This document shows, in pieces, positions 46,939 through 61,000 of a stretch of 64,000 bases of DNA; the first letter of the stretch is position 1; each line of letters begins with the position of its first letter. The translations under genes were made by a program, and so were the position numbers. The stretch comes from Doris montereyensis. Its lineage: Eukaryota > Mollusca > Gastropoda > Nudibranchia > Dorididae. Location of the stretch: positions 52,501-116,500 of the forward strand of contig JAXRKP010000120.1 of the NCBI GenBank assembly GCA_037039925.1. Reading direction: 5' to 3'. Under the pieces are notes generated by a model, which did no database searches, had not been told where the DNA came from, and was given only the letters and a program-made list of their open reading frames with translations.

Positions 46939-49340
46939 GTTTGTGGTTATACGTCGTTCATAAACTGTGTCAAATGAGTCATGTGTGTTCCCAATCAGCC
47001 CACCTGCCTTTCTGATAACCCCGTCAAGTCTCGTCCTATCAAATCTAGTTATGTTCCCATCCCAACTGGGAATCCCAAAGGTCAACCCCGAACATATAAC
47101 TGACGAATAGAACATTTGTAATAGGTGTGTATCGACATGAAAAAATCTCAGTTTTCTCATTCAATAAAGCCGTGTGTTCGCTTTTTCATGATGTTGTCTG
47201 TGTTCTCGGTCCAATTCAATGTGTTATCAATTATTATTCCTAAATACTTGTAGCTCTGTGCTCGCTCAATTTCTACCCCTTTTATGGTGACTGGGGAGGA
47301 TTCAATTTTATTTTTCCGGAAATCAATTATCATTTCCTTAGTTTTTTAAATATTTAATTCAATGTAGTTTTGGTCGCACCAGCTCACAAAAATTGTCTAC
47401 TACTTCATTTGAATAGTTATTGTCATTGATTATAAGTCCGATTTCCCCAGTATCGTTCGCGAATTTGTCTATGATGACGTCGTCATGTTTGGATCTACCG
47501 TCTGCGGTGTACAGGAGAAGAGAAATGGGGATAATATTGTACACTGGGGAGCACCAGTATTAGTATATAATGTGTCAGAAGTTAGGTCAACGAGAGGTTT
47601 GGTTTGATTTTCTAAGAGAAAGGGGGAAGATGAACGCCGCATTTTGACAAACTGTGGGCGGTTGCTGAGGTAATCTAAAATCCAAAGTACAGTGTTAGCG
47701 TTGACGTTCATTTCAGCGAGCATGTGTGGTTGGATGGTGTTAAATGCACTAGAAAAATCGTAAATCATAATTCTTTTAGAACTGCCTTTTTTCTCAAGAT
47801 GTGAGTAAATAGAATTTAATGCATGTACCAAAACATCGTCAACAGATCTATGTTTCCTATATGCAAACTGCAAAGGATCGATAAAATTGTCAACCAAAAT
47901 TTGTAATGTGCAAAGAATTACTTTTTCAAATATTTTCATAGGATATGCCGTTAATGCTATGGGGCGGAGGTCATTCATGTTGGTAACAGATTTCTTTTTG
48001 GGACTGGGACAATACACGAGGTTTTCCAAATACTTAGGATGACACACTGAGACAATGACATATTATAAATGTAGCAGAAAACAGAACTCAGCTGATCAGT
48101 GCAAGTTTTATGGACTTTGGGCTGAACACCATCGGGGCCATTCGCCTTATTTGGATTAGCCTTTTTCATGGTGTCTTTAACAGATTTTTCAGTTATGACA
48201 ATACATTCACTTTTGTCAACATTCATCCCTGTTAGATTGTTTTTAATATTCTCTTTTTCCTCACTGAAATCATGACAATCAAATCTTGCATAAAAATTAT
48301 TTAAACCATTAAAATATGACACAGAATCAGACAGAGCTTCCAAGCTTTTACGCCGAGACCCACTCATTAAATGCATACCCTTCCAGACTTTACTCATGTC
48401 ATTTAATTTGAAATTTTCTTCAATCTTACTTTTATACTTTTCTTTACCTTTTTCAATTGCCTTTTTTAATTCCTTTTTGGACTATACGACGCTCATTTTT
48501 ATACTTCGCTTGAAACGTTTTTTTTTGTTTTGTTTAAGAGCTCTTTTATTTTAACAGTAACCCATGGCTTATTATTGTTGAAAATGTTAATGTTTTTCTT
48601 AGGTATGACAGTTTCTACACAAAAACTGATATAAGAACATACAGTATCTGCCACTTCATTGATCTGATTGTTGTTTTCTGTAAAAATAGACCTGTCTGTT
48701 GACTCAAAACATCCTTGTAGGGCCTTGCACGCTTCCGGGGTCCATTGTCGCACTGTCCTGGTTGTAGGTGGTTCACGCTGAACACCAGGCAGGTAGCAGG
48801 GCAACAGGCTCACCATGTTGTGATCTGACCGGCCAATGGACGGGAGAGGGGTTGATGTGTATGCGTTGCGATGTTGCAGTAGAGCAGGTCTATTGTGGTA
48901 TTCTCACGGGTCTTGCATTTAACCTGTTGGTGTTAACATGTAAAAAAACTTTTTAGTTCGCAGTGGTTGAAATCGCCTGTGACGACCTTAAAGGCACCAG
49001 CGCACTGCTATCTAGGTCATGCACGTGGCTAGCGATGTCAAGAGCTGCGTCCTTTACGCTGGCTTGTGGTGGAACATAAACTAAAGTGACCAATACATGA
49101 GAAAGTTCACGAGGTAAATAGTAAGGGCGTGGTTTTTAATACATGTACAATGTGTATTCTTGCCTCTCATTTCTTGTATTTGGCTGCCCACCAATGTGAT
49201 AATTCAAATTACACACATATCTAACATCCATCTCTTCACATAAGGCATTATATGTAAGCATATTAAGGTTTGCTATACAATTGTCTGTTGAAATACGACA
49301 TGTAGTGTTGTACGAATGGCGAAACAACAACATAACACAA

Positions 49341-50448
49341 GTAATAGGGTATTTACAGTATTTCTGTGAAGATAAAATGTGTCTTTTATCTTGTCTTAAT
49401 GCTTTTCTTTATGAACAAATATGTCTTTTTTGTGTTAAATCTACTTAGATTAGATCCATTTGATTAGATTTGACCAATCCAGGAAAATGAAACGTTTGGA
49501 ATCGAGACCTTAATGTGAAGCTATCGTCAGTAGGCCTACAAACATCTCGAAATGACTATAGAAACCAGGCTGAGGGTAGAAATACAATAGCCTAAGCCTA
49601 CATTAATATTACGTGCTGTTGAATGAATTAATATTAAGCCTACCAAAGTTTCTCACCAGGTACTAAATAAAAACTTTTTAGTTGGTGATGGTCTCTTTGT
49701 AAGAATAAAATCACAACACGACAATACACAATATTACAAAATATTACGAAATTACTTAAACATACATATATGCTACAAAATGGTTGGCCTACATAATATA
49801 CTGGAATTTCAGTCAAATAAATGTCAAATAATAAGCAAAAGTAAGCACACATACAAGAGATAGAACAGTCAATTCACATTACTACATACATCACCAAAAG
49901 CAAAGAATAATAGTCAGCGCTAAATACATATAGATCTATATAGCCAATACATTACGAAATGCATGCGGTGTCTAGTAGTATGTCAAAACAAAAACACATA
50001 TTTTTATTTTTAGGCCGCCGGTAGAGATTGCGACACGCGCTCTGTGCACGAAATAAAACGATGATGGCATTCTATCTTAGTGTATAAACAATGAATTAAA
50101 GGAAAGACTGTCGTGCAAAACACCATCCCTGCTCCCGAAGCCACGCCTATAAATATAATCATTGTTGATATCCTGTCAGTGTCACTCATCACTACAGACT
50201 GGGAGACCCATGTGCGCCATACTACGGCCCCAAGATGTGACAAAAATGTTCAAGTTTATTAAGTTTTAGGGTCTCTTTTCTTTAACGTTCGCATAATTTT
50301 ACAGTCGTGTAGATTCTATATTCCAAATCCAAAGTCTCCATCTTGCGGTGTCACATCAGCACATGTGGAACATATCTGATCACATGAAATGTTTTCACAC
50401 AGATTTCACCTAGCCATAGCCCTACACTAAGACTTTCTTAGAATTTTA
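49341..50448. other. No firm gene; one weak membrane ORF
   Basis: AT-rich. The minus-strand frame 50243-50010 (from a start at about 50186, MSDTDR) contains a hydrophobic stretch STMIIFIGVASGAGMVFC and lies in locally GC-richer DNA; a CTATAAATA box occurs at 50147-50155 on the plus strand. No homology recognised. Confidence 0.3.
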
Positions 50449-50748
50449 TTTCATTTACCCACTTCTTCAACTAAACGGTGATCTCTGGATTTTTTGGTAG
50501 GATTTTTAATTTTGCCCGGAATGCTGTATGAACAGCCATGGTATCTTTAACATGCACCGAGTGGTGTGATCTGCACACGGAACCTTCTTTTTATCGTCCG
50601 TTTCCGATGGGACTACGCGTCGATCCACATACCTGAACCAGGAGGGGATAGATTTTGCTCGAAAAAACTCGAGAACATTTTAACCGTTGGCAGTGCTTTA
50701 ACCTCGACCTTTGTGTTGAGAGGCCGACACCTTGCCTTTGGACTAACA
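50449..50748 (-). mobile_element. S3 tRNA-derived SINE
   Basis: Reverse copy: TTTTAATTTTGCCCGGAATG, GTGGTGTGATCTGCACACGG, AACCGTTGGCAGTGCTTTAA, and a head GAGAGGCCGACACCTTGCCT. The B-box region (CTTTAACCTCGACC) is mutated. Confidence 0.8.
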
Positions 50749-50832
50749 CTCCTCACAGGTACCACCAAGTCCTTCTGAAACATCAGTGTTGTGGAATGTA
50801 ATTGCCTCAAACAGACAGACAGACAAACAGAC

Positions 50833-50963
<131 letters not shown>

Positions 50964-51426
50964 GCTTGCTATGAAGAAGACATGAGTGTGCAGTAAAAAA
51001 ATACATTTATTGTTGCGTTGCTGTGGTTAATTTACTTTTTTAGATTTAAAACAAGGTTATATTTAAGAAAACAAGACTTACAAATTTCTACAGCAATCAC
51101 TAACGTATCCAATTGTACCCTGGCAGCGGACGTTGCAAAGCTGCGACAATCACTTCGACTGGAGAAACTTATCGCAGGGATATTATTGTTAATGTACATA
51201 GTGTTGTGGTTATAGTAATACACAAACAAGGAAGGCCAAGATTTTATGTACAAAACAATTATTACTTTATTGCGTTGATGACATGACACGATTGTACTCG
51301 ATATATTACAACGGTGGCCACTATTGCTTACACAAGGGATAATACATCGAAGGAGGACAAATAACAACATGAAATCATAATATGGCATTGGATATACATG
51401 TTATACATTGGATACCTTGGACACTG

Positions 51427-51536
<110 letters not shown>

Positions 51537-52025
51537 TGACATAGATGAGTAACATAGTTATAACAAGTAATATAAATACATGTGCAAAGGGAGATAATCA
51601 CACATACGTACATACGTCATTCGTCACAACATATAGTATGGTCATTACATGCAAGGCCGTCTATATATATAGGTAGGTTATAGACGGCATTGTTACAGGT
51701 CATTGTGACTAGCGTATTATGTCAGATCGACATGGCAATACCGGATAATGTTAATGAGGAAACAAACCCAGCACAAAGGGGTGGCATCTTCAATAGTAAA
51801 GCCAGTCAGTCTTCATGTGATAACACATCATTTTAAAATAATAATCGGATTAACGATTTTGGTTAAGTTTAAAATAATATGCGCAAACTTTCAGTTGCAC
51901 ACAACATATCACCACAACAGACAATATATAATTTTCTTCTTTTCCTCCTTTTTTCTCCGTTGTTTTGCTCTTTGTCTTTTTCTTGTTCTTCTGCTCCTGA
52001 TTATTTGCTTATGGAACCCCTCATC

Positions 52026-52306
<281 letters not shown>

Positions 52307-52529
52307 GGGGGGGGTCAACAGATAGGTGGAAATGCGTGTACAATAAGGTATACGTAACAATTTTACTAGAATGTACTGGGTACTTACGACAACACTGATT
52401 AAATAGCAGAGAGCATCTTTGTCGGCAATATCAACTAGGCATCGGTATGTTGCTAGGTGTTTGAGCATATAATATGCAGCTCAGTTGTTAACCATCTGAA
52501 AAAAGACAATCTATTGACTGTATAGTATA

Positions 52530-53790
52530 GCTTCAGGACACCATAGGTCTGGTAAACACACAATAAATGACAGCATGTCAATGTGAAGACTTTATCAACA
52601 ACTTGGAGACCAGAGGACAAACTGATCTAATCTTGTTGAACTACCCCAAGGCTTTCGACAAAGCGCATCACCATAGTCTTTTGTCACAAGTGAAGCATTA
52701 TGGCATCGAAGAAAAAATGAGACGTCGCGAACTAGATAGAATGTTTCCTCATGAATAGAACACAAATAGTCGTTTCGAATGGCAGCATATCTGAATCTCA
52801 GTGTGACGTTGGTGACCGATCGATTAGGCTGCCAGATTGGGGATCATGAGGTCTCGGGTTCGAATCCTAGTAAAGCTAGGTCCGACGTTGTGTTCCTTGG
52901 GAAATACACTTAACACGCATTTATCCTACTCGACACAGGTGTAAAATGGGTACAAGCATTATATCAGGATTAAAGATTTGCATCAGACTAGCGCCATGGC
53001 CAGCCAGAGGGTGTTTATTATCACCTGTTCTACTTCACATTATTGAAACCGGGACAAGCACCACCTCTATGGGCCGCAACGACCTTGAATTAACTGTTTA
53101 TCTATGAATCTGCTCCTGTGAAGTCGGGCATAGCTTTGATGTTCCTGATTTACATAAATGATATGCCTGAATAACTAAATGAAGGAACAAAGATACGTCT
53201 ATTTACAGCTTGTAGTATACAGACATAAAAAAAACCATCGAGATGGAAAGATTCTGAAAGATAATCTTTGAAAATTGCAGCACTGGGAGGATACATGGAG
53301 AATGTAGTTCCATCCAGAAAAGTGTCAAGTTTTACGTATAACCAATAAAAATTTGAATACAGCTGCTCTGTTTGGGACCCATATCATGGAAATGACATAA
53401 AAATGAGAGAAAGTTGAAGAAAAAAAGAAGAAAAAGAGCAGCCCGATTTTTGAGTCAACTTGTTCAAGATCTCCAAAAGAAGAGCAATGAATAAATTATC
53501 AGCCCCGTTAAGTTAAAGGCATTCTACCAATCTCTCAAAATCCGAATCGAAGACCTTTAAAAAAGAAATACAAAAACGAAAAAGTCCACCTTACCACCAC
53601 TCAGAACAGACGCACATCCCCGTCAACTGTGGAACAGTTTGCCAAGACAGCCAAAGAGTGCCAAAACCTCAATCACTTCGAAAACATTGTGGACAACGTT
53701 AGAAATACCTAGACCTAAGCATAATACAATAAGCCATATACGTCTTAAAAAACAAAGAAGAAGAAGAAGGTCTCAATCCAGTGATGTGTG
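52530..53790 (+). mobile_element. Reverse-transcriptase fragment of a third LINE (LINE-C), split by a SINE
   Basis: The plus strand reads GQTDLILLNYPKAFDKAHHH and SLLSQVKHYGIEEK (reverse transcriptase motif A region), RTQIVVSNGSISESQCDVG, then an S1 SINE (52812-53093), then SGIALMFLIYINDMPE, and after a deletion SCSVWDPYHGND and LPRQPKSAKT, typical of LINE C-terminal ends. Stops and frameshifts throughout. Only motif-level similarity supports this; the clade is not assigned. Confidence 0.82.
52812..53093 (+). mobile_element. S1 tRNA-derived SINE inside LINE-C
   Basis: A box GGTGACCGATCGATTAGGCT, B box GGTTCGAATCC, then the full S1 body to CTATGGGCCGCAACGACCTTG. It interrupts the LINE-C coding sequence between CDVG and SGIAL. 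Confidence 0.87.
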
Positions 53791-54880
53791 TGTGTGGGTG
53801 TATGTGTGCGTCTTTATGTATGATTATGTGTTTATTGTAATACACATGTTGTAATATCATCGCACATTACCCTGCGACCTCCACAGAAATTATAATATTG
53901 CCTGATGTCATTGTTATTTCCTCTTATCTTTAAAATACACGCCCTTCTCAAAATTCCACTCATTAGCCTCCACAAATGGGTTCTGAAGTGCACTCGCTAT
54001 GCGTGCAACCACCCCTCTTGCGTGTTGTATTTTTTAAGGCTAACCCTACAAAACTAAACACAAAGATAGATATCAACAAAAAAGCACCCCCAAGTCAAAA
54101 CTAGGAATAAATGAAAGATAACGGCTGACTCCCCCCCCCGCCCCCCAAAAAAACAAAACAAAAAACAACAAAACAAAAACAAAAACAAAAACAACAACAA
54201 CACAAAAAAAAAAAACCAAACAAAACCCCCCCCAAAAAACCAAAACAAAACAACAAACAAACAAAAACAACAACAAAACGAAAAGTAAATTGTAGGCTAA
54301 AGAAGATCAGAGTAAAAAAAAAAAGAAAAAGAAAAAAACCAACACAAAAACCCCGATGATTTCTCAGGCTTCACATACGGAATTGGCCGAAGGTTAATTT
54401 ATGTATAATCTTTTAACCAATAAGATTCTTCCGTCGTGGTCACATCGACAGGTCGAGAGAATGTATGTTGGATGACAAAATGGCCGTCGACCTTGTCTCT
54501 GCGACCAATATTTGTCCAACATTATTTATTCAAGTCTTTCTATTTGGTAATTTAATTTAACCAAATACTGTTTGGATCATATTCAATATTACTTTACTGT
54601 GGTATATGCGTGCAATGAATTATGTTTTAGTCACTCGGTTTTGACAAATATGATTTAACTTTCACCATGTTATAGGCCTATGTTACAAATTGTCTTTTTG
54701 TCGTCCCGCAGTCCCACTCACTGTCTGGCTGCCGGAGGCCAAAGGGTAGGTCCAGTCGAGCTCCATAATTTGACGAATCTAGGAATAGAGCTGGGATCTG
54801 AATTTGAACTGAGATCTCCTAATATCTCATATATATTCTTATCCCAATCTAGATCCCAAACGTCTCTATTTTCAGACATG
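53791..54880. other. No gene; A/C-rich low-complexity stretch
   Basis: 54128-54350 is dominated by CAAAA and C runs, which creates Phe/Val/Leu-rich frames on the minus strand. Nothing recognised elsewhere. Confidence 0.6.
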
Positions 54881-54894
54881 GATTTATGCCATCT

Positions 54895-55262
54895 TGTTCT
54901 AGAAAATCTAGATCTAGATCTAGATATATTCTAGAAATCTATACATAATCTAGATCTAGATCTAGATTTATATGTTCTAAACTATAGGCCAACTAGATAT
55001 CTAAATCTAGATTCTAGATAGACTAGATCTAGATCTAGAATCTATTTATTATTATTATAAGAGCTAGATCTAGATCTAGATTAACTGAGATTAGGTCACT
55101 TCACTAGATTACTAGATCTAGATCTAGAGCTAGCGAGATCTGGATCTGATTGGTAATTCCCTAATATAGATCTAATAGAATGATTCATGTATTCATTACA
55201 ACTGTATTGTTTAGATCTAGTAGATCCCTAGATCTAGGCCTAGATTTCTAAATCTAGATCAA
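54895..55262. repeat. Dispersed CTAGATCTAGAT cluster
   Basis: TCTAGATCTAGAT and related AGATCT/TCTAGA palindromes recur irregularly over about 370 bases. Isolated copies also lie near 8796 and 56505. Confidence 0.85.
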
Positions 55263-55492
55263 TGTAGCAATCATGCTGCAATGGCAGGTGACAGTTGCAT
55301 AGCATGGATCAGATCTACAAACTAAATCTAGGCCTATCTTTTCATTCACGAAGTATGAGTGGGATAGATCTAATTGCACGTTAGCACCGCTAACATTCAC
55401 ACCAAATGTGATATTACAAACCTGTTTCCACTCGATTCTTTTTGCCACTCTACGAGTACGTCATGAAATGTATTCCCAAATAGTCCCCCATT

Positions 55493-55582
55493 GCTATTAT
55501 TATTATTACTCATAGATTAGCACCGCGACCATAGGTAAGGTAGTGGAAAATATACTGCAGCAATGCTAAACTGGGAGTAATA
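55493..55582. repeat. Short fold-back element, copy 3
   Basis: TTATTATTACTCATAGATTAG followed by CACCGCG, with GCAATGCTAAACTGGGAGTAAT at the other end. It follows the layout of 44838-44929 but is more diverged. Confidence 0.6.
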
Positions 55583-57879
55583 CATGTGTAACACGAGAGG
55601 TATTTGTTTCTTTTAATGCAGGGAGCATTAAAACATATTTAAATTAAAAACAATAATTCGTTGACACACAGACACCAGCACTTTCTATCCGAGCCTAGCG
55701 TATCCCTATAGGCCGTTTGATAGATGGCAGGTTTCACAAAATGGTCCATCCCCATTTCCCTCTTTTGTCAAAATGTACATGTTATATTTCTTACAAGTGT
55801 TATATACCATGTTAAAGCTTAGAACATGAGGATTCCAGATATATGACTTTAAGAGATATTCAGTGGCGAAATAGGGTGATCGCAGTTGGCACTGCGAATA
55901 TTTCAACGAGTCCAGTGAGCTTGCCTGGTTGAAAGTGTTCGGACAACCGACTTGGCGCTGCGCTTCTTGGGTTACGCTTACATGTGAAAAAAGGATTAAG
56001 GGAGATACCCCTGACCTCCCCTCTTTTTTCACACTGAGCTTACACGTAATCATTCTCATTTTAAATTTTGGCGACTGCATTCCTATCTGGTCAACCATTC
56101 CTTAGGTCACTGAGACATCAACAATTATATCGGGATCATCCGAAATTTTTAGCAAACTTGCAACTTTCAGATTTTCCGTTGGCCCGTCCTGTTTTTTTTG
56201 TAATAAAACTCCAGTCGTCGTCTGGACAGCATTGTTCTGTATATTCAATGTGCGATTTTTAAAAATCAGCCAATACCCGGATGTCATGCATATCCAGGAT
56301 TCATGTTACTATGAGTAATGGTGTATCGATTCTTCACTATTATATTGTTCTCTTTGTCCATTCTTCAGAGTACTCGTGCTGTACTTGTTTGAGACTTCAA
56401 AAATTGTATGCTTACGTGTTATTGAGGCTTACTGATTACTAGAATTTCATACTGATCGCTTTCAAGCAGACGCAGAAGGTGTCGCTGATATTCAGTGACT
56501 CGTTAGATCTAGATCTAGCGCCCTAGTATTGAGGACATCTAGGTCTAGATGATCAGTATCTGTACTCTTAAGTAGGTCTAGTGGTAGATCTAAATCAAGT
56601 CGATATTAAAAACTTTGACACAATATCTCCCCCCCTGCAGCAAAGTATGATCACATGCGTGTCAGAGAGAGAAATGTCGCGCATGTGTGTGTGGAAATAG
56701 AGAGCATTTTCATGTGTGTTTCGTGTTATCGCTAATGTATGTGAGTGTGTGTTAGGAAGGGAGTGAGTAATTTATGGAGTGAAAGGCAAATGCAAGGAAG
56801 AAAAGAGGTTGGATGATAATTGACAGGTATGTCATGCTGGGGTGGGCATGTGTGTGTGAAGAATGTAAATGTGAAAATATGATAGCAAGACAAGTGACCA
56901 CTGATGAGAAAGAGGAAAAGTGAGTGTGTCTTCAACTTCAGTATGTAAACAATGGGTGGGAAGGAGACAACTGTAATGCTGATTTAGTACTATAATTCAG
57001 GTTCATTGGCAGGGAGGGGGTGCTATTCTAATGGATACTTTAACTTGGGAAAAGACGAAACCAGCGTCAACAACGACCCTATTATTATTAAGTTCGAGAT
57101 TAAGTGACCGGCTGACTATACTTGAAATTGCTCATGTATCCTGATTTTTTTCCCCCAGGATCCTGTTTTTTTTTTACCTATTTATGTCCTGATTTTTTGT
57201 ATTTATTTTAGAGTGGCAGGTGTGCATCAATTGTCAAGGAGTAGTGTTTTTAGATTATTTCAAAATTTAAAATATCACCATGAATATAAACTTTGTCACC
57301 CAAATTAAATTGTGCTGTTTTTTTCTTCTTCAGAATAATGGATTCTACATAAGTGGAGAATTTGTTGAAAAACCAAACCTGCATAGAATTCACTATTTCG
57401 TGTTAATTTCACATATATTTTCATGGTTTTGTCAAGATCTCGAAGAGGTAAACAAAAGCTGATTTGAGCAGAATGGGGTTGATTCCTGTATTAATTTTAT
57501 ATAACATGATTTTTGTTTGGTATGTATATGGAGTTTTTCTTGTTTTTGCTCTCTGATGCGTTTTTCATTCAGTGAAAAGACTTTTTTTTGCTGCAGAATT
57601 CAGATACAATACATATATGCATGTCCGATAGCTTTTTTGCAGTCTTGTCAGCAGATAATTCAATTCACACTTTTTATTTCAAAAGGTGTAATTCAAATCA
57701 ATTCCAGGTTTATTCTAAACAATAACATCTTCAACAGTTGTGGGGTTTTTTTCACTGACATCCAGCATAACTTTAAAAGACAAGGTCTGAAATTGTATTG
57801 CAGATTTTACTTGAATAATTTCTAAAATGACAAACTATTGCTGATGTCGAGATTTGCTCTCTTTCTTATTGTCTATAAG
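55583..57879. other. No gene recognised
   Basis: The 130-residue minus-strand frame at 56098-55706 is the longest non-repetitive open frame in the window but shows no domain, splice support or coding-like composition that I can see. A possible acceptor TTCTTCAG at 57333 is followed by an open stretch with a GAAGAG/GTAAAC donor near 57448. Confidence 0.4.
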
Positions 57880-58028
57880 TTGGAAGGGCAGTCAAATCAA
57901 CATAGCTGAAGAGATTGCTGTGAAGACTGACACAACACCTGAGAAGCTTTGAGAACAAAAGATAACTATGCGTCCCAGTACGAGAAGAGATGCAGCTGTA
58001 GCAGCAACAGCAGCCATAAAAGAAAAAG
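57880..58028 (+). CDS. Possible first coding exon of an unidentified plus-strand gene
   Basis: A CT-rich tract ending TCTATAAG precedes it, and the donor AAAAAG/GTAAGA is near-perfect. From ATG at 57968 it reads MRPSTRRDAAVAATAAIKEK, ending in phase 1. The same frame is open upstream from 57881 (QINIAEEIAVKTDTTPEKL) except for one TGA at 57950-57952. So it is either a 5' exon with an upstream leader or an internal exon with a single-base error. I do not recognise the protein. The following 6 kb is T-rich on this strand, as GPD1 introns are on theirs. Confidence 0.35.
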
Positions 58029-61000
58029 GTAAGAAACATTTTTTGGTACTTTGCTCGCTATGCCGCCAATCGTTTGGCCTCAGAGGACTATGTGCCAATA
58101 CCCAATGAAATGACATTAATTTCAAAGCTTTAATGTACAGGCTTGAAGAGTTTTATTTTATTTAGTGACATTTTTTTTTTTTTTTTTCAAAAAATTTTTA
58201 TTTTATGAAATAGTGTAAGAAGGATTTTGTAGTGTCAGGTAAATTTTGATCTCTGCCTTCACCATGGAGAAAGGAGCAGGCCACAACTGAGACCAAGGAA
58301 TGACAAGATCTACCATCCAAGAAACTTCTTTGGTTAAATCACCCTTCCATCTGTCTTTTAAAAGTATGGTTTCGTCCTTCTGTTTGTCTGTGACTCATTT
58401 TTTAAAACCCTCTAAGACTTTTCTTATTGCCCGTATCCTTGAATCATCCATTTTGTAATGAATGGTCATTTATCTCACCATACATATTGTTATGACTTAT
58501 TTTTGTTTTTTTGTTAGGGTTTTTTTTCCTTCAATTTTTTAATCCTGATATTTTGTGGAATTGTTGTCTGTTTAAATAAAAGGATCTGCATTTATTCATG
58601 AAAGTCTTTTATTTTTATTAAACAAATATTAGAATTGAAGGAAAGCTGAGAGGATCAAAAAGAAAGGTAACACTGCGACAGGGACTTTTTGTGCTTTTTT
58701 CTCTCCATGATGAATCTGTACGCATCGTACTAATGATGTACTTGTAAATTCTAACCTTCCTTGACATATAATATGGCTGATTCTCGGCTGAAAATTTCAG
58801 GCTTAAGCCCGTCTGTTGGTTTTCATTGGATCTTCTTAGTGAGTATGATTGGTTCATATCAACCATAAGTTTTATTGTATTACTACACCAGCTGGTCTTG
58901 GCATAGAGCCATTCGCAACATGTCTTCACCGAAAAGAAAAGCAATTAATACCTTAGATTGTGAGAGTAACAGTAACACAAAAGAAAATGAAGCAACAGAT
59001 ATTACAAAAACAACAAAAATCTTTAAAAAAAATGAAATATGTCTCAAGCGAGAATGAACAATGTGTAAGTGACATTTTAGACAAAATATTGTTTAGATGT
59101 TAATGCAAATTTATTAAAAGATATGAGAAAAGAGAAAAAAAGTAAAACTAGTGGCTGAAATAGTTACATTCAGTCATGTTGATGTAGAAGAAAATCATTA
59201 ATTTCAAATTGTGAAGAATTAAGTAAAGAAGTTTTGGTATTTAAATTTAAAATAGTTTAGAAATTGCTTTCATGCTGAATGGTAAGTAGAGTAACAAGTG
59301 GTTTTTCTTTATTTGAAAAACCATGGCATTTGTTTCGCTGTTTTCATCTTATTGTCAGTACTGACGCCTCCATCCAAAATATTGTTTTTTTTTTCCCCTT
59401 GGTACATCAGTATCTGTGACAATTCTCATAACATTGAACAAAGCAAAAGCTAAGGCATGACTTATAGTTCAAAAGTCTTGGTTTAAATATCTTCAGTAAG
59501 TCAAAATTTTGGCATTTCATGGGATTTAGCAACACATACCTAATTGAAAAGGTGTTTTTAATGTTGTTTTTATAGAACCAGGTGACAACTTTATGATAGA
59601 GCAGTAGCTTTGGGTGAATTTGTGTTAAATGAACATAAAATTTCAAAAGTCGTGCTGACCTCCATATTGTTATGATAAACAGTGGCAACATGAGAGTGAG
59701 AGGGAAGTATATGCACAGAGAACTTCGCTACTTTTCAGTTTCTTGTTTCCAATTAACTCTTTGTTGTTGCAGGTGGTCTTAGCGCGCATTTCATTCTCTT
59801 TTCTGACTCTGCTCCCCATTCCCTTTGTGGTACACATTCTTACAGTATTAGTTACTGCATCCACCGTAAAAAATACATTTTGTTCACTCTTTGTTTATGG
59901 AGATAACAACTGCAGTAAAATTTGAGTAATGAATGTAACACATTTATTAATAAAGTTGCGATTATTAATCTTGCTCGTACTCCTTCATGTAATTCATTAT
60001 CCTGTCTTCCGGTTGATGCTTTCTTATTTTTATTTATTTATTTTTTTTAAATTCTTTTTTTATTTATTTATTTATTTTGTATTTTGTGCATGCTTTAAAG
60101 ATAAACCTCATACTTGTCATAGTCCATTAGGGCCTGCTTCATCTTTTTTTAGTTAACTGTCCATACTCACATCACATCTTTGCCATAATATTGTAGGGGT
60201 TAGGGATGAAGAAAACTTTTAACAATGGATGTTTAAAATAACGATGAAGGGAGTCACTTCTTGTCTTACATTAATCATAACCTTTTGAATGAGCCCACCG
60301 TCTTTTTATTTAGATAAAAGGATCTATCTGTAGATATAATGTAGACCAGTATTAATTGATCGTAACACTTTTTTATTAGTTCACATTAAAAAAAAATCAT
60401 TTTATAGATCTTTATCGGGGGAAATGAAAACTACCTAATTGAATACTTGGGAATGCCACACTTGTAATTTTTCATAACCTGAATAGAATGCATATTTTCT
60501 TACAAATACGACACGGGCTGGGTGGTAAAATTAGTCTCTTTAATGAATGTAACAAATTTTGTCAAATTTCCTTGAATTTTAGCTTTTTGACTCTTGTTTA
60601 TCATCACCTTCTGGAGTGATATTTTGGTGACTAGTTGCGGTTAGTTGCTGTTGCACGCTTATTACCCTGTTAAAATCAATCTGATCTGGAATTTTTTCAT
60701 TTTTTTTTCTTTCCATTGCTTATTTGACTTGATCCTCAAAATTGTTGTTAAATAATTTGGAAAAAAAGGGTATGTTAAAGTTTTACATTCTGTTGACTAG
60801 TCCAAATGAAGTGTTTTCAAGTTTTTTTTTAAAGGAATTACAAAGATTGACTAATAAGAGAAAGTAAGGAATGTGCTCAGCTTTCTTTTCATAGTTAGAA
60901 ATCTAATTTTTATTTTAAATAATCTTTTATCACTTATGCACGGAATTGTAAAAGGACTGCGATCGGCTGCATATATACAGGATTTATGCTGTTTTCATAT

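Larger units (their letters stand above)
46086..49340 (-). mobile_element. Non-LTR retrotransposon (LINE-B), 5'-truncated and degenerate
   Basis: Minus-strand order: end of the endonuclease (YYLPRELSHVLVTLVYVPPQ near 49090; SDHNMVSLLP near 48815), linker (NNNKPWVTVKIKELL near 48560), reverse transcriptase (NPNKANGPDGVQPKV near 48140; NDLRPIALTAYPMKIFEK near 47950; PLQFAYRKHRSVDDVLVHAL near 47850; MIYDFSSAFNTIQ near 47740; degenerate FANDTGEIGLI near 47450 in place of FADDT) and C-terminal region (SSVICSGLTFGIPSWDGN near 47080). Ends with a tandem-repeat 3' UTR and ATT tail. It resembles the CR1/L2-Jockey group. Many frameshifts; inactive. Confidence 0.88.

Noticed and set aside
55706..56098. 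130-residue minus-strand ORF
   Set aside because: No recognisable domain, no promoter or splice support, and no coding-like pattern; kept only as a note.
58919..59057. Start of a Tigger-like transposase (MSSPKRKAINTL)
   Set aside because: Only the first few residues recall such proteins; the frame stops after 45 codons with no HTH and no inverted ends seen.
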